The notes: a model not told the origin generated them from the sequence alone. 64,000 nt of DNA from SG8-30 sp963695155 (GCA_963695155.1 CAVOGD010000006.1:372001-436000); one strand, 5' to 3'. Shown: positions 45,587 through 59,945, numbered from the stretch's first letter. Translations and numbers: made by a program.

Positions 45587-46666
45587 ATGAAGGACTCGAT
45601 CAGGCTCAAGCTGGAACGACTGGCCGACCGGTACGACGAAGTCGGCCGGTCACTGGCCGACGCCGCGGTGCTGGCCCGCCCGGACGCCTACCGCGAGCTG
45701 TCCATGGAATTCTCGCGCCTCGAGCCGGTTGCCAGGGCGTTTGCCGACTGGCAGGAACTGGAGCGCCAGCTCGCGGCCGCGCTGGCCATGGCCGGCGATC
45801 CGGACCGCGACGTGCGCGACATGGCGGACCAGGAAGCGCGCGCGCTGCAGGAACGGATCGCGGCGGACAGCATGGCGCTGCAGGACGCGCTGGTGCCCGC
45901 GGACCCGCACGACGCCAGCGACGTCTTCCTGGAGATCCGTGCAGCGGCCGGCGGCGACGAGGCCGCGATATTCGCGGGCGACCTGTTCCGCATGTATTCG
46001 CGCTACGCCGACGCGCGGGGCTGGCGGGTCGAGCTGCTGTCCGAGAGCCGCGGCGAGAAGGGTGGCTACCGCGAGGTCATCAGCCGCATCGCCGGCCGCA
46101 ACGTGTACGCGCGCCTCAAGTTCGAGTCGGGCACGCATCGCGTCCAGCGCGTGCCCGCCACCGAGGCGCAGGGGCGCGTCCACACCTCCACCTGCACCGT
46201 GGCGATCCTGCCCGAGGTCGAGGCGACCGACAGCGTCGAGGTGAACCCCGCCGACCTGCGCATCGACACCTACCGGGCCTCGGGCGCGGGCGGCCAGCAC
46301 GTCAACAAGACCGACTCCGCAGTGCGCATCACCCACCTGCCGACCGGCCTGGTCGTCGAGTGCCAGGACGAGCGGTCGCAGCACAAGAACCGCGCCCGTG
46401 CGCTGTCCCTGTTGCGCGCCCGGCTGCTCGCCGCGGAGCGCGACCGCCAGCAACGCCAGACCGCCGCGACGCGGCGCCTGCAGGTCGGCAGCGGCGATCG
46501 CTCGGAGCGCATCCGCACCTACAACTTCCCGCAGGCCAGGGTCACCGACCACCGCATCGACCTGACGCTCTACAGGCTCGACGACATCATCAACGGCGGC
46601 CTCGACGACCTGGTCGAGCCGCTGCTCAGGGAGCACCGCGCGGAGCAGCTGGCCGAGCTGTCATGA
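45587..46666 (+). CDS. prfA: Peptide chain release factor 1
   Basis: 359 residues; recognises UAA and UAG. The PAT tripeptide in RVPATEAQGRVH reads the stop codon, and GAGGQHVNKTDSAVRI carries the GGQ that triggers hydrolysis and is methylated by PrmC, encoded next. The start at ATG 45587 is 25 nt after hemA. Confidence 0.96.
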   Translation: MKDSIRLKLERLADRYDEVGRSLADAAVLARPDAYRELSMEFSRLEPVARAFADWQELERQLAAALAMAGDPDRDVRDMADQEARALQERIAADSMALQDALVPADPHDASDVFLEIRAAAGGDEAAIFAGDLFRMYSRYADARGWRVELLSESRGEKGGYREVISRIAGRNVYARLKFESGTHRVQRVPATEAQGRVHTSTCTVAILPEVEATDSVEVNPADLRIDTYRASGAGGQHVNKTDSAVRITHLPTGLVVECQDERSQHKNRARALSLLRARLLAAERDRQQRQTAATRRLQVGSGDRSERIRTYNFPQARVTDHRIDLTLYRLDDIINGGLDDLVEPLLREHRAEQLAELS

Positions 46667-46691
46667 GCGGCGGCCCGCGGCGCCGCGCGTC

Positions 46692-47543
46692 ATGACCACC
46701 GTCAGTGCGGCGCTCGCCGCCGCGGGCATGGCGCTGCAGGACCGCTCGACGTCGCCGGCACTCGACGCGAGCCTGCTGCTGGCGCAGGTCCTGGGCCAGC
46801 CGCGGGGCACGCTGCTGGCGCGCGGCGAGCAACGCCTGGCGCCCGCGCAGCTGTCCGCGTTCCTGGCGCTGGTCGGGCGGCGCGCCGCCGGCGAGCCCGT
46901 CGCCTACCTGACCGGGCGGCGCAGCTTCTGGACGCTGGACCTCGCCGTCACGCCCGCCGTGCTGGTGCCGCGACCCGAGACCGAGCTGCTGGTCGAGCGG
47001 GCGCTGGCGGAGCTCACCGGCCGGCCCGCGCCGGCGGTTCTCGACCTCGGCACGGGCAGCGGCGCGATCGCGCTCGCCATCGCCGCCGAGCGCCGCGACG
47101 CGACCGTGGTTGCGACGGACGAGAGCGAGGCCGCCCTCGACGTCGCCCGCGGCAACGCCGCGGCCAGCGGCCTCGACGTGGAGTTCCTTTGCGGTCGCTG
47201 GTTCGAGCCGCTGGCGGGACGCCGCTTCGATGCGGTGCTGGCGAACCCGCCCTACCTCGCGGAGTCGGACCCGCACCTGCCCGCGCTCGCCTGCGAGCCC
47301 CGCAGCGCACTGGTGGCCGGGCCGACGGGCCTGGAGGCGATCGCGCAGATACTCGCCGCGGCCTGCGACCACCTCAACGCCGGGGGCTTCATCGCCGTCG
47401 AGCACGGCGACGTCCAGGGCGCGGCCGTGCGTGGCCTGTGCACGAGCAGCGGCCTGCGGCGCCCCGCCACCCATCGCGACCTGGCCGGCCTGGAGCGCGT
47501 GACCACGGCCTTCGTGCCTGCGCCCGCCGCCGCGGGCGGTTAG
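46692..47543 (+). CDS. prmC: Release factor glutamine methyltransferase
   Basis: 283 residues; N5-methylates the GGQ glutamine of RF1 and RF2. SAM motif VLDLGTGSGAIALAIA and catalytic ANPPYLAES (NPPY near 186), with helical N-terminal substrate domain (VAYLTGRRSFW). Directly follows prfA. Confidence 0.95.
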   Translation: MTTVSAALAAAGMALQDRSTSPALDASLLLAQVLGQPRGTLLARGEQRLAPAQLSAFLALVGRRAAGEPVAYLTGRRSFWTLDLAVTPAVLVPRPETELLVERALAELTGRPAPAVLDLGTGSGAIALAIAAERRDATVVATDESEAALDVARGNAAASGLDVEFLCGRWFEPLAGRRFDAVLANPPYLAESDPHLPALACEPRSALVAGPTGLEAIAQILAAACDHLNAGGFIAVEHGDVQGAAVRGLCTSSGLRRPATHRDLAGLERVTTAFVPAPAAAGG

Positions 47544-47546
47544 AAT
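47541..47546 (+). promoter_or_regulatory. Possible -10 element (TAGAAT) upstream of ppiB
   Basis: TAGAAT overlaps the prmC stop codon and lies 35 nt before the ppiB start, consistent with a promoter of its own. No clear -35 box. Confidence 0.35.
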
Positions 47547-47581
47547 GCACGCCCTTCCACCGCTGCATACCGGACCCCAGC

Positions 47582-48076
47582 ATGATCAAGTTCCAGACCT
47601 CGCTCGGCGACTTCACCGTCGAGCTGTTCACCGACAAGGCGCCCGTCACGGCCGCCAACTTCCTGCAGTACGTCGATGACGGCCATTTCGACGACACGAT
47701 CTTCCACCGCGTGATCCCGGGTTTCATGATCCAGGGCGGTGGCTTCACCGCCGACATGAAGCAGAAGGCGACCCGCAAGCCCATCGAGAACGAGGCGACC
47801 AACGGCGTCAAGAACCAGCGCGGCACGCTGTCCATGGCCCGCACCAACGACATCCACAGCGCCTCGTCGCAGTTCTTCGTCAACCTCGTGGACAACGCCT
47901 TCCTGGACCACCAGGGGCCGCGCAACTTCGGTTATGCGGTGTTCGGCAAGGTCACCGAGGGCCTCGAGGTGATCGACGCGATCGCCGCCGTCAAGACGGG
48001 ACGCAAGGCCGGCCACGACGACGTGCCCGCCGAGCCCGTCGTGGTCAAGTCCGCGCGGCGCGTGCAGCCGGACTGA
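47582..48076 (+). CDS. ppiB: Cyclophilin-type peptidyl-prolyl isomerase
   Basis: 164 residues, cytoplasmic (no signal peptide). FHRVIPGFMIQGG with the catalytic Arg, SMARTNDIHSASSQFFVNLVDN and NFGYAVFGKVTEG are cyclophilin signatures, and the length matches PpiB. Start ATG 47582. Confidence 0.95.
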   Translation: MIKFQTSLGDFTVELFTDKAPVTAANFLQYVDDGHFDDTIFHRVIPGFMIQGGGFTADMKQKATRKPIENEATNGVKNQRGTLSMARTNDIHSASSQFFVNLVDNAFLDHQGPRNFGYAVFGKVTEGLEVIDAIAAVKTGRKAGHDDVPAEPVVVKSARRVQPD

Positions 48077-48094
48077 GCCGACCGGCGGACGGCC

Positions 48095-48811
48095 GTGCGC
48101 AGCCGCCGTTCCCTGCCCGCCCGCCTGCTGCGCGCCGCGGCCGGCGCCCTGCTCGCCGTCGTGGCGGCCAGCGTGCTGGTGGTCGGGGCGTTCCGCTGGC
48201 TGCCGGTCCCGTTCACCTCGTTCATGCTGCAGGACCGCCTCGCGGCGCTGGCCAGCCGTGAGCCCGGCTACCGTTACGCGCACGACTGGGTCGCGTGGCG
48301 GGACATCGCCCCGCACGCTGCGCTCGCGGTCGTCGCGGCAGAGGACCAGAACTTCATGCGGCATGCCGGCTTCGACCTCGAGGCCATCGACCAGGCGCTC
48401 GACGAGCGGCGGCTCGGCCGCCGCCAGCGCGGCGCCAGCACCCTCACCCAGCAACTGGCCAAGAACCTGTTCCTGTGGCCCGGCCGCAGCTGGCTGCGCA
48501 AGGGACTGGAGGCGTGCTTCACCGTGCTCATCGAGGCGCTGTGGCCGAAGCAGCGCATCCTCGAGGTGTACCTCAACAGCGTCGAGTTCGGCCGCGGCAC
48601 CTGGGGCATCGAGGCGGCCAGCCGCCGCTATTTCGGCAAGCCGGCCGCGCAGCTGAGCCGGCAAGAGGCCGCCCTGCTGGCGGCCGTGCTGCCCAGCCCC
48701 GCGCGTCTGCGCGCCGACCGGCCCACCGGTTACCTGCGCGGCAGGCAGGCCTGGATCCTGGAGCAGATGGCGCAGCTGCGCGGCTCCGAACTCGACCCCG
48801 CGTCGCGCTGA
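48095..48811 (+). CDS. mtgA: Monofunctional peptidoglycan glycosyltransferase
   Basis: 238 residues, GTG start. One N-terminal membrane helix (about 12-33), then the GT51 domain: catalytic Glu83 in VAAEDQNFMRHAGFD, STLTQQLAKNLFLWPGRS, RKGLEACFTVLIEALWPKQRILEVYLN. Polymerises lipid II without transpeptidase activity. It is convergent with metH. Confidence 0.93.
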   Translation: MRSRRSLPARLLRAAAGALLAVVAASVLVVGAFRWLPVPFTSFMLQDRLAALASREPGYRYAHDWVAWRDIAPHAALAVVAAEDQNFMRHAGFDLEAIDQALDERRLGRRQRGASTLTQQLAKNLFLWPGRSWLRKGLEACFTVLIEALWPKQRILEVYLNSVEFGRGTWGIEAASRRYFGKPAAQLSRQEAALLAAVLPSPARLRADRPTGYLRGRQAWILEQMAQLRGSELDPASR

Positions 48812-48837
48812 CGCTCGCGGCGCGGGATAGCGCCCGG

Positions 48838-52526
<3,689 letters not shown>

Positions 52527-52530
<4 letters not shown>

Positions 52531-53441
52531 TGCTTGGCGCGCGCCGGCCGCACGCCCAGCGCGTGACAGATGGCGTAGGCCAGCTCGGCGCGGTTGAGCG
52601 TGTAGAAATGAAACTCGTCCAGCCCCTCATGGCGGAGTCGCGCGGCCTGCTCGATGGCCACGGCCGCCGCGATGAGTTGCCGTGTCTCGGCGTCATCCTC
52701 GAGCCCGTCGAAGCGCTCGACCAGCCACGCCGGCACCGACGCCCCGCAGCGCTCGGCGAAGCGCGTCAGCTGCGGGAAGCGCGTGATGGGCAGGATTCCC
52801 GGCACGATGCTCATGGTGATGCCGGTCGCGGCACAGGTGTCGCGGAAGCGCAGGAACAGGTCGGTGTTGAAGAAGAACTGCGTGATGGCGCGGGTCGCCC
52901 CGGCGTCCTGCTTGCGCTTCAGCACGTCGATGTCGAACGCGGGGCTGGGCGCCTCGGGATGCGCCTCCGGATAGGCCGCTACCGAGATCTCGAAGGCGCC
53001 CACCGTCTTCAGGCCGGCGACCAGGTCGGCCGCGTAGTGGAAGCCGTCCGGGTGCGGCCGATAGGCGCCCGAGCCGTCCGGGGGATCGCCGCGCAGCGCC
53101 ACGATGTGGCGCACGCCCTGGTCCCAGTAGCGCCGGGCGATGTCCAGCACCTCGCCGCGCGGCGCCCCGACGCAGGTCAGGTGCGGCGCCGCCGTCAGCG
53201 GGGTCTCCCGGCGGATGCGGGTCACGATGTTGTGGGTGCGCTCGCGGGTCGAGCCGTCGGCGCCGTAGGTGACCGAGACGAAGCGCGGCGCCAGCGGCGC
53301 CAGGCGCTCGACCGACGCCCACAGCCGGCGTTCCATGGCCTCGTCGTTCGGCGGGAAGAACTCGAACGAGACCTGCACCGGCGGCCGCGGCGGCGGGCCG
53401 GAGGGACTGTCGCGCCGGGCGGTCGGGGGCGGCGTGGGCAT
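52527..53441 (-). CDS. metF: 5,10-methylenetetrahydrofolate reductase
   Basis: 304 residues from ATG 53441. FEFFPPNDEAMERRLWASV with the catalytic Glu, VSVTYGADGSTRERT and HIVALRGDPPDG for FAD, and ITQFFFNTDLFLRF. Supplies methyl-THF to MetH encoded next. A basic Pro-rich leader of about 20 residues precedes the TIM barrel. Confidence 0.95.
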
Positions 53442-53498
53442 CCGATCAGTATACGAGCGCCCTTGCATGCCGCAAGACACCACGGCGGGCAGAACGGC

Positions 53499-53528
53499 TA
53501 GAATGCGCCCCCGTTTCAACGAGGGGGC
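53499..53528 (+). promoter_or_regulatory. Possible promoter and RBS hairpin upstream of yqhA
   Basis: TAGAAT at 53499-53504 could be a -10 box. An inverted repeat GCCCCC/GGGGGC (53507-53512, 53523-53528) follows, and its right arm contains the G-rich ribosome-binding segment, so initiation at ATG 53538 could be limited by the stem. Confidence 0.35.
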
Positions 53529-53537
53529 AGTTACGTC

Positions 53538-54044
53538 ATGGTCGAACGGTCAATCGAGCGCCTGTTGTTCGCGTGCCGCTGGCTGCTGGCGCCGCTGTAC
53601 GTCGGCCTGTCGCTGGCGCTGCTGGCGCTCGGCGTCAAGTTCTTCCAGGAGGCCTGGCACGTGCTCACGTCGGTCGCCGTCCTGGCCGAGGCCGACCTCG
53701 TGCTGACCGTGCTGGCGATGATCGACCTGGCGCTGGTCGGCAGCCTGATCGTGATGGTGATGTTCTCCGGTTACGAGAACTTCGTGTCGCGCATCGACGC
53801 CGACGTGAGCGCCGACGCGCCCGCCTGGCTCGGCAAGCTCGACGCCGGCACGCTGAAGCTGAAGGTGGCCGCGTCCATCGTGGCGATCTCGTCGATCCAC
53901 CTGCTGCGGGTGTTCATGAACACGCAGAACACCGACAACGACAAGATCTTCTGGTACGTCGTGCTGCACCTGACGTTCGTGATCTCGGCCGTGCTGCTCG
54001 GCGTGCTCGACCGGATGGCCTTCGCCACGCACCGCAACCACTGA
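53538..54044 (+). CDS. YqhA-family (UPF0114) membrane protein
   Basis: 168 residues with four predicted membrane segments (about 12-35, 52-75, 108-128, 135-155). SGYENFVSRID after TM2 and VAASIVAISSIHLLRVF are signatures of UPF0114/YqhA. The function of the family is unknown. Divergent from metF and convergent with gatB. Confidence 0.9.
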   Translation: MVERSIERLLFACRWLLAPLYVGLSLALLALGVKFFQEAWHVLTSVAVLAEADLVLTVLAMIDLALVGSLIVMVMFSGYENFVSRIDADVSADAPAWLGKLDAGTLKLKVAASIVAISSIHLLRVFMNTQNTDNDKIFWYVVLHLTFVISAVLLGVLDRMAFATHRNH

Positions 54045-54048
54045 CGCC

Positions 54049-54068
54049 GGCCGGGCGCAGCCCCGGCC
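54049..54068. terminator. Bidirectional hairpin between yqhA and gatB
   Basis: GGCCGGG (54049-54055) and CCCGGCC (54062-54068) form a 7-bp stem in the 30-nt gap between the two convergent genes. Confidence 0.5.
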
Positions 54069-54074
54069 TGCAAC

Positions 54075-55520
54075 TCATGGACCGGCCAGCAGCTTCTGCA
54101 GCAGTTCGTTGACCTGCGCCGGGTTGGCCTTGCCGCCGGTGGCCTTCATGACCTGGCCGACGAAGAACCCGAACAGCTTGTCCTTGCCGGACCGGTAGGC
54201 GGCCAGCTGGCCCGGGTGGGCGGCCATCACCCCCGCGATGACCTGCTCGATCGCGCCGCTGTCGGTGATCTGCCTGAGGCCGCGCGCCGCGATGACGGCA
54301 TCCGCCGTCGTGCCCTCCTCCCACATGGCCTCGAGCACGTCCTTGGCGAGCTTGCCGGAGATGGTCCCGTCGACGATCCGCGCCAGCAGCCCGGCCAGCG
54401 CCGCCGCATTGACGCGCGACGCGCCGATCTCGATGCCGTCGCGGTTCAGGAACCCGGACAGCTCGCCCATCACCCAGTTCGCGGCCAGCTTGTGCTCGCC
54501 GCCCAGCCCGCTGGTGACCGCCTCGTAGTAGCCCGCCAGCTCCCGGCTCGCGGTCAGCACGCCCGCGTCGTAGTCCGACAGCCCGAACTCCGCGGCGAAC
54601 CGCGCGGCCTTCTGGTCCGGCAGCTCGGGCAGTTCGGCCCGCACCCGCTCGATCCAGTCGTCGTCCAGCACCAGCGGCAGCAGGTCCGGGTCCGGGAAGT
54701 AGCGATAGTCGTTGGCTTCCTCCTTGCTGCGCATCGGCCGCGTCTCGTTGCGGTCCGGGTCGTACAGGCGGGTCTCCTGCACGACCGAGCCGCCGCCCTC
54801 GAGGATGTCGATCTGCCGCGCCACCTCGAAGTTGATCGCCTTCTCGATGAAGCGGAACGAGTTGAGGTTCTTGATCTCGCAGCGCGTGCCGAACTCGTGG
54901 CTGCCCCTGCGGCGCACCGAGACGTTGGCGTCGCAGCGAAACGAGCCCTCCTGCATGTTGCCGTCGCAGATCTCCAGGTAGCGCACCAGCGTGTGCACCT
55001 TCTTCATGTACGCGATCGCTTCCCGCGCCGAGCGCATGTCGGGCTCCGAGACGATCTCCAGCAACGGCGTGCCGGCGCGGTTCAGGTCGATGCCCGTATG
55101 GTCGCCGAAGCCCTCGTGCAGCGACTTGCCGGCGTCCTCCTCGAGGTGCGCGCGCGTGATGCCCACGGTCTTGCGGGCGCCGTCGTCGAGGACGATCTCG
55201 ACCGCGCCGCCCTGCACGATGGGCAGCTCGTACTGGCTGATCTGGTAGCCCTTCGGCAGGTCCGGGTAGAAGTAGTTCTTGCGCGCGAACACCGAGCGGC
55301 GCGCGATGACGGCGCCGGTCGCCAGCCCGAACCGCACCGCCATGCGAACGGCCTCGGTATTGAGCACGGGCAGCACGCCCGGATAACCCAGGTCCACCAG
55401 GTTCGCCTGCGCGTTGGGCGGCGCGCCGAACGCGGTCGAGGACCCGGAGAAGATCTTGCTGCGGGTCGCGAGCTGGGCGTGGAGCTCCAGCCCGATCACG
55501 ACCTCCCATTCCATCGCCAT
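54075..55520 (-). CDS. gatB: Asp/Glu-tRNA amidotransferase subunit B
   Basis: 481 residues from ATG 55520 (MAMEWEVVIGLELHAQLATR). FSGSSTAFGAPPNAQ and DLNRAGTPLLEIVSEPDM are GatB signatures; FVGQVMKATGGKANPAQVNELL is the YqeY-like tRNA-binding tail. The kinase subunit of GatCAB, it activates Asp-tRNA(Asn) or Glu-tRNA(Gln). An ATG at 55541 inside gatA is less likely. Confidence 0.95.
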   Translation of the reverse strand: MAMEWEVVIGLELHAQLATRSKIFSGSSTAFGAPPNAQANLVDLGYPGVLPVLNTEAVRMAVRFGLATGAVIARRSVFARKNYFYPDLPKGYQISQYELPIVQGGAVEIVLDDGARKTVGITRAHLEEDAGKSLHEGFGDHTGIDLNRAGTPLLEIVSEPDMRSAREAIAYMKKVHTLVRYLEICDGNMQEGSFRCDANVSVRRRGSHEFGTRCEIKNLNSFRFIEKAINFEVARQIDILEGGGSVVQETRLYDPDRNETRPMRSKEEANDYRYFPDPDLLPLVLDDDWIERVRAELPELPDQKAARFAAEFGLSDYDAGVLTASRELAGYYEAVTSGLGGEHKLAANWVMGELSGFLNRDGIEIGASRVNAAALAGLLARIVDGTISGKLAKDVLEAMWEEGTTADAVIAARGLRQITDSGAIEQVIAGVMAAHPGQLAAYRSGKDKLFGFFVGQVMKATGGKANPAQVNELLQKLLAGP

Positions 55521-55531
55521 CGTGCCGCTCC

Positions 55532-56992
55532 TCAGGCCCATGCCGGCGGTGCGCGCCGGTGCCAGTCCGTCTCGCGCTGGTAGGCGTGCGCCGCCGCGAG
55601 GATGGCTGGCTCGGCGAAATGCGGGCCGATGACCTGCAGCCCGACCGGCAGGCCGTCCACCAGCCCGCAGGGCACCGACAGCGCCGGCAGGCCGGCCAGG
55701 TTGGCGCCGATCGTGTAGATGTCGTTCAGGTACATCGTGATCGGGTCGTCCGTCTTGGCGCCGATCGCGAAGGCGGGCGTCGGCGCGGTCGGCCCCATCA
55801 GCACGTCCACGTCCTGGAAGGCGCGCTTGAAGTCCGCGTTGATGAGGCTGCGGACCTTCTGCGCCTTGAGGTAGTAGGCGTCGTAGTAACCCGCCGACAG
55901 CACGTAGGTGCCGGTCATGATGCGCCGCTTGACCTCGGCGCCGAAGCCCTCGCCGCGCGAACGCGTGTACAGGTCGAGCAGGTCGCGCGGCTGCTCGCAG
56001 CGGTAGCCGAACCGGACGCCGTCGAAGCGCGACAGGTTGGACGAGCACTCCGCCGGCGCCACGACGTAATAGGTCGGCACCGACAGCGGCAGCGCCGGCA
56101 GGCTGACCTCGACCAGCTCGGCACCCTGTGCACGGAAGGCGTCGAGCGCCGCCTGGACCGCCGTGCCCGTGCCCGCATCGAGGCCCTCGCCGAAGAACTC
56201 GCGGATGATGCCGATCCGCAACCCCCGCACCGGCTTGTCCAGCTGCCCCACATAGTCCGGCACGGGCGCATCCACGCTGGTCGAATCCCGCGGGTCGAAC
56301 CCGGCCATGGCGCCGAGCGCCAGCGCGGCATCCTCGGCGGACTGGGCCAGCACCCCGCCCTGGTCGAGGCTGGATGCGAAGGCGATCATGCCGTAGCGTG
56401 AGACCCGGCCGTAGGTGGGCTTGAGGCCGGTCAACCCGGTGAGCGCCGCCGGCTGGCGCACCGAGCCGCCGGTGTCGGTGCCCGTCGCCAGCGGCGCCAG
56501 GCGCGCCGCGACCGCCGCCGCCGAGCCGCCGGAGGACCCGCCGGGCACGCGCGCCTCGTCCCAGGGGTTGCGGACCGGCCCGTAGAAGCTGGTCTCGTTG
56601 GACGAGCCCATCGCGAACTCGTCCATGTTCGTCTTGCCGAGCAGGACCACGCCGGCCTGCGCCAGCCTGGTGACGACCGTCGCGTCGTACGGTGCGACGA
56701 AGCCGCTCAGCATCTTCGAACCGCAGGTCGTGAGGATGCCCTCGGTGCAGAAGATGTCCTTGTGGGCCAGTGGCACGCCCGCCAGCGGACCGCCCTCGCC
56801 CCGGGCGATCTGCGCATCGGCGCGGCGCGCGTCCGCCACGGCCCGGTCGGCCGTCACCGTGATGAACGCATTGAGCCGCTCGTTGCCGCGCGCGATGCGC
56901 TCGAGGAAGTGGCGCGTGACCTCTTCGCTGGAGAACTCGCCGGCGCGGATGCCGCGGGCCAGCTCGGCGGCGGTGCGCAGGTGGATGCTCAC
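55532..56992 (-). CDS. gatA: Asp/Glu-tRNA amidotransferase subunit A
   Basis: 486 residues, amidase-signature family; releases ammonia from Gln for the GatB site. Ser-cisSer-Lys triad: K78 in PLAHKDIFCTEG, serines in RVPGGSSGGSAAAVAA and GTDTGGSVRQPA. The start is GTG 56992 overlapping the gatC stop (GTGA). Confidence 0.95.
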   Translation of the reverse strand: MSIHLRTAAELARGIRAGEFSSEEVTRHFLERIARGNERLNAFITVTADRAVADARRADAQIARGEGGPLAGVPLAHKDIFCTEGILTTCGSKMLSGFVAPYDATVVTRLAQAGVVLLGKTNMDEFAMGSSNETSFYGPVRNPWDEARVPGGSSGGSAAAVAARLAPLATGTDTGGSVRQPAALTGLTGLKPTYGRVSRYGMIAFASSLDQGGVLAQSAEDAALALGAMAGFDPRDSTSVDAPVPDYVGQLDKPVRGLRIGIIREFFGEGLDAGTGTAVQAALDAFRAQGAELVEVSLPALPLSVPTYYVVAPAECSSNLSRFDGVRFGYRCEQPRDLLDLYTRSRGEGFGAEVKRRIMTGTYVLSAGYYDAYYLKAQKVRSLINADFKRAFQDVDVLMGPTAPTPAFAIGAKTDDPITMYLNDIYTIGANLAGLPALSVPCGLVDGLPVGLQVIGPHFAEPAILAAAHAYQRETDWHRRAPPAWA

Positions 56993-57276
56993 TCGATCAC
57001 CTTGGGCACGATGTAGAGTCCCGCCTCGGTGGCCGGGGCGTTCCGCTGGTACAGCGCCCGCCGGTCGGACTCGACGACCTCGTCGCCGCGCAGCCGCTGC
57101 ACCTGGTCCTCCAGGGGGTGCGGCATGGGCTCGACCCCGTCGGTCTCGGCGGGCCCGAGCTGCTCGACGAACTCGATGATCCGCGACAGGCCGCCCGCGA
57201 AGGCATCCATTTCCGCCTCGGTGATCTTCAGGCGGGCGAGGTTCGCGATGTATTCCACGTCGCGACGCGTCAGCAT
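56989..57276 (-). CDS. gatC: Asp/Glu-tRNA amidotransferase subunit C
   Basis: 95 residues; small subunit that locks GatA to GatB. LTRRDVEYIANLARLKI and the C-terminal LRGDEVVES...NAPATEAGLYIVPKVIE pattern are diagnostic. ATG 57276; first gene of the operon, divergent from mreB. Confidence 0.94.
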   Translation of the reverse strand: MLTRRDVEYIANLARLKITEAEMDAFAGGLSRIIEFVEQLGPAETDGVEPMPHPLEDQVQRLRGDEVVESDRRALYQRNAPATEAGLYIVPKVIE

Positions 57277-57408
57277 TGCGCGGCCTCCAGGGGTCGGGAT
57301 GGTGCGGAAAAAACCCTGCGCAATCATACACGTCGGCTTGTGCAATGTCCTGCCGAGGGCTACACTGATCGATCTTTATCCAGACGCCCGGCGCACCCGC
57401 AAACCACT

Positions 57409-58449
<1,041 letters not shown>

Positions 58450-58548
58450 CGGCGCGGCCTGCCGCGCAACTGCGGCACGGGCGGCCCGCCTGTCGTGTAC
58501 ATTTGAAGTCCTGATCGCCGGCACCGGCTGATTGCCGCGGAGCGCCCG

Positions 58549-59457
58549 TTGTCGTCCATGCACGACCAGGATTCACGACCACTGCTGCTGGAGGGGCCGT
58601 CCCTCGGCTTGCGGCTGGCCATCCTCGCGGCTGCCGCCGTCGCCCTGATGGTGGCCGACCAGCGGCAGCAGTACCTGCCGGTCGTGCGCGGCTGGCTGTC
58701 GGTCGCGGTGTATCCCGTGCACTGGGCGGTCGATGCGCCCTCTTCCGCCTGGCGCGCCGTGCGCGAAGCCGTGACCGCGCGCGCCGGCCTGCAGGCCGAG
58801 AACACCCGCCTCGAGTCGCAGAACCTCGTGCTGGAACTGCGGCTGCAGAGGTTCGAGGCGCTGGAGCGCGAGAACCAGCGCCTGCGCGAGGCTCGCGAGA
58901 GTTCGGCGCGGGTCGCGCAGCGCTCGCTGGTGGCCGAAATCCTCAAGGTGGATCTCGACCCCTACCGGCAGCGCGTACTGGTGGACAAGGGCACCCGCGA
59001 CGGCGTGTTCAGGGGCCAGAGCGTCCTCGACGCGTACGGCATCTTCGGCCAGGTGACCCGCGTCGGCCCGCTCTCGGCGGAAGTCATCATGATCTCCGAT
59101 CCCGAGCACGCCATCCCCGTCCAGGTGAACCGCACCGGCGTGCGGACCATCGCCGTCGGCACCGGCCGGCCGGACCTGCTGCTGCTGCCGTACCTGCCGC
59201 GCAGCGCCGACGTGGAAGCCGGTGACCTGGTGGTCAGCTCGGGCCTCGGCGGCGTGTTCCCGCCCGGCTATCCGGTGGCGCTCGTCGGCGAGGTGGTGCG
59301 CGACCCCGCGCAGCCGCTGCTGGCCGTGCGGGCCAGCCCGCTCGCCCGCCTCGACCGCGATCCGGAGGTGCTGCTGGTGTGGTTCGACAACGTCGTCGCC
59401 GAGCCGGAGGAGCCGGCGACCGTCCCGGAGGGCGCGGCACCCGCCGCGCAGGACTGA
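58549..59457 (+). CDS. mreC: Rod-shape protein MreC
   Basis: 302 residues. One membrane helix (about 20-37), coiled coil (about 70-115) and two beta domains (ILKVDLDPYRQRVLVDKGTRDG). The start is TTG 58549, favoured by GGAG at 58539-58542; ATG 58558 is an alternative but too far from the RBS. Periplasmic scaffold linking MreB to PBP2 and RodA. Confidence 0.93.
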   Translation: MSSMHDQDSRPLLLEGPSLGLRLAILAAAAVALMVADQRQQYLPVVRGWLSVAVYPVHWAVDAPSSAWRAVREAVTARAGLQAENTRLESQNLVLELRLQRFEALERENQRLREARESSARVAQRSLVAEILKVDLDPYRQRVLVDKGTRDGVFRGQSVLDAYGIFGQVTRVGPLSAEVIMISDPEHAIPVQVNRTGVRTIAVGTGRPDLLLLPYLPRSADVEAGDLVVSSGLGGVFPPGYPVALVGEVVRDPAQPLLAVRASPLARLDRDPEVLLVWFDNVVAEPEEPATVPEGAAPAAQD

Positions 59458-59458
59458 C

Positions 59459-59935
59459 GTGGCGCGCCGGCCGGGCTACAACTGGCGGGGCATCGTGCCG
59501 CTGCTCATCGTCTCGCTGGCCGCGACGGTGGTGCCGCTGCCCGGCTGGCTGGCGCCGCTGCGGCCGGACTTCATGGCGCTGGCCGTGCTCTGGCTGTGCC
59601 TGGTCTCGCCGCGCACGACCGGCCTGGTCGTGGCCTGGTCGGCCGGCCTCGCGGTGGACGCGCTGGGCGGCGCATTGCTGGGGCAGCACGCGCTGGCGCT
59701 GGTGCTCATCGCCTACATCGCGCTCAAGTTCCGGCTGCGGATCCGCGCCTTCCCGGTGCTGCACCAGACCGTCGTCGTGCTGGGCTTGCTGTTGCTCAGC
59801 GAGTTCACACTGTTCTGGATCGACGGGGTCGCCGGCCACCCGGTCACCGACTGGGCGCGCTGGGCCGGCGTCCTGACCGGCGCGGCCTGCTGGCCGCTGC
59901 TCACCGGCGTCTACGCGCGCGTCGTGCTGCGCTGA
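59459..59935 (+). CDS. mreD: Rod-shape protein MreD
   Basis: 158 residues, GTG start one base after the mreC stop. Four to five membrane helices; PLRPDFMALAVLWLCLVSPR and GLAVDALGGALLGQHAL match MreD. Integral part of the elongasome. Confidence 0.92.
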   Translation: MARRPGYNWRGIVPLLIVSLAATVVPLPGWLAPLRPDFMALAVLWLCLVSPRTTGLVVAWSAGLAVDALGGALLGQHALALVLIAYIALKFRLRIRAFPVLHQTVVVLGLLLLSEFTLFWIDGVAGHPVTDWARWAGVLTGAACWPLLTGVYARVVLR

Positions 59936-59945
59936 GCGGGCTGCG

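Noticed and set aside
53442..53537. SAH or SAM riboswitch upstream of metF/metH
   Set aside because: The 96-nt gap shows no match to either fold, and metH is translationally coupled to metF without a leader.
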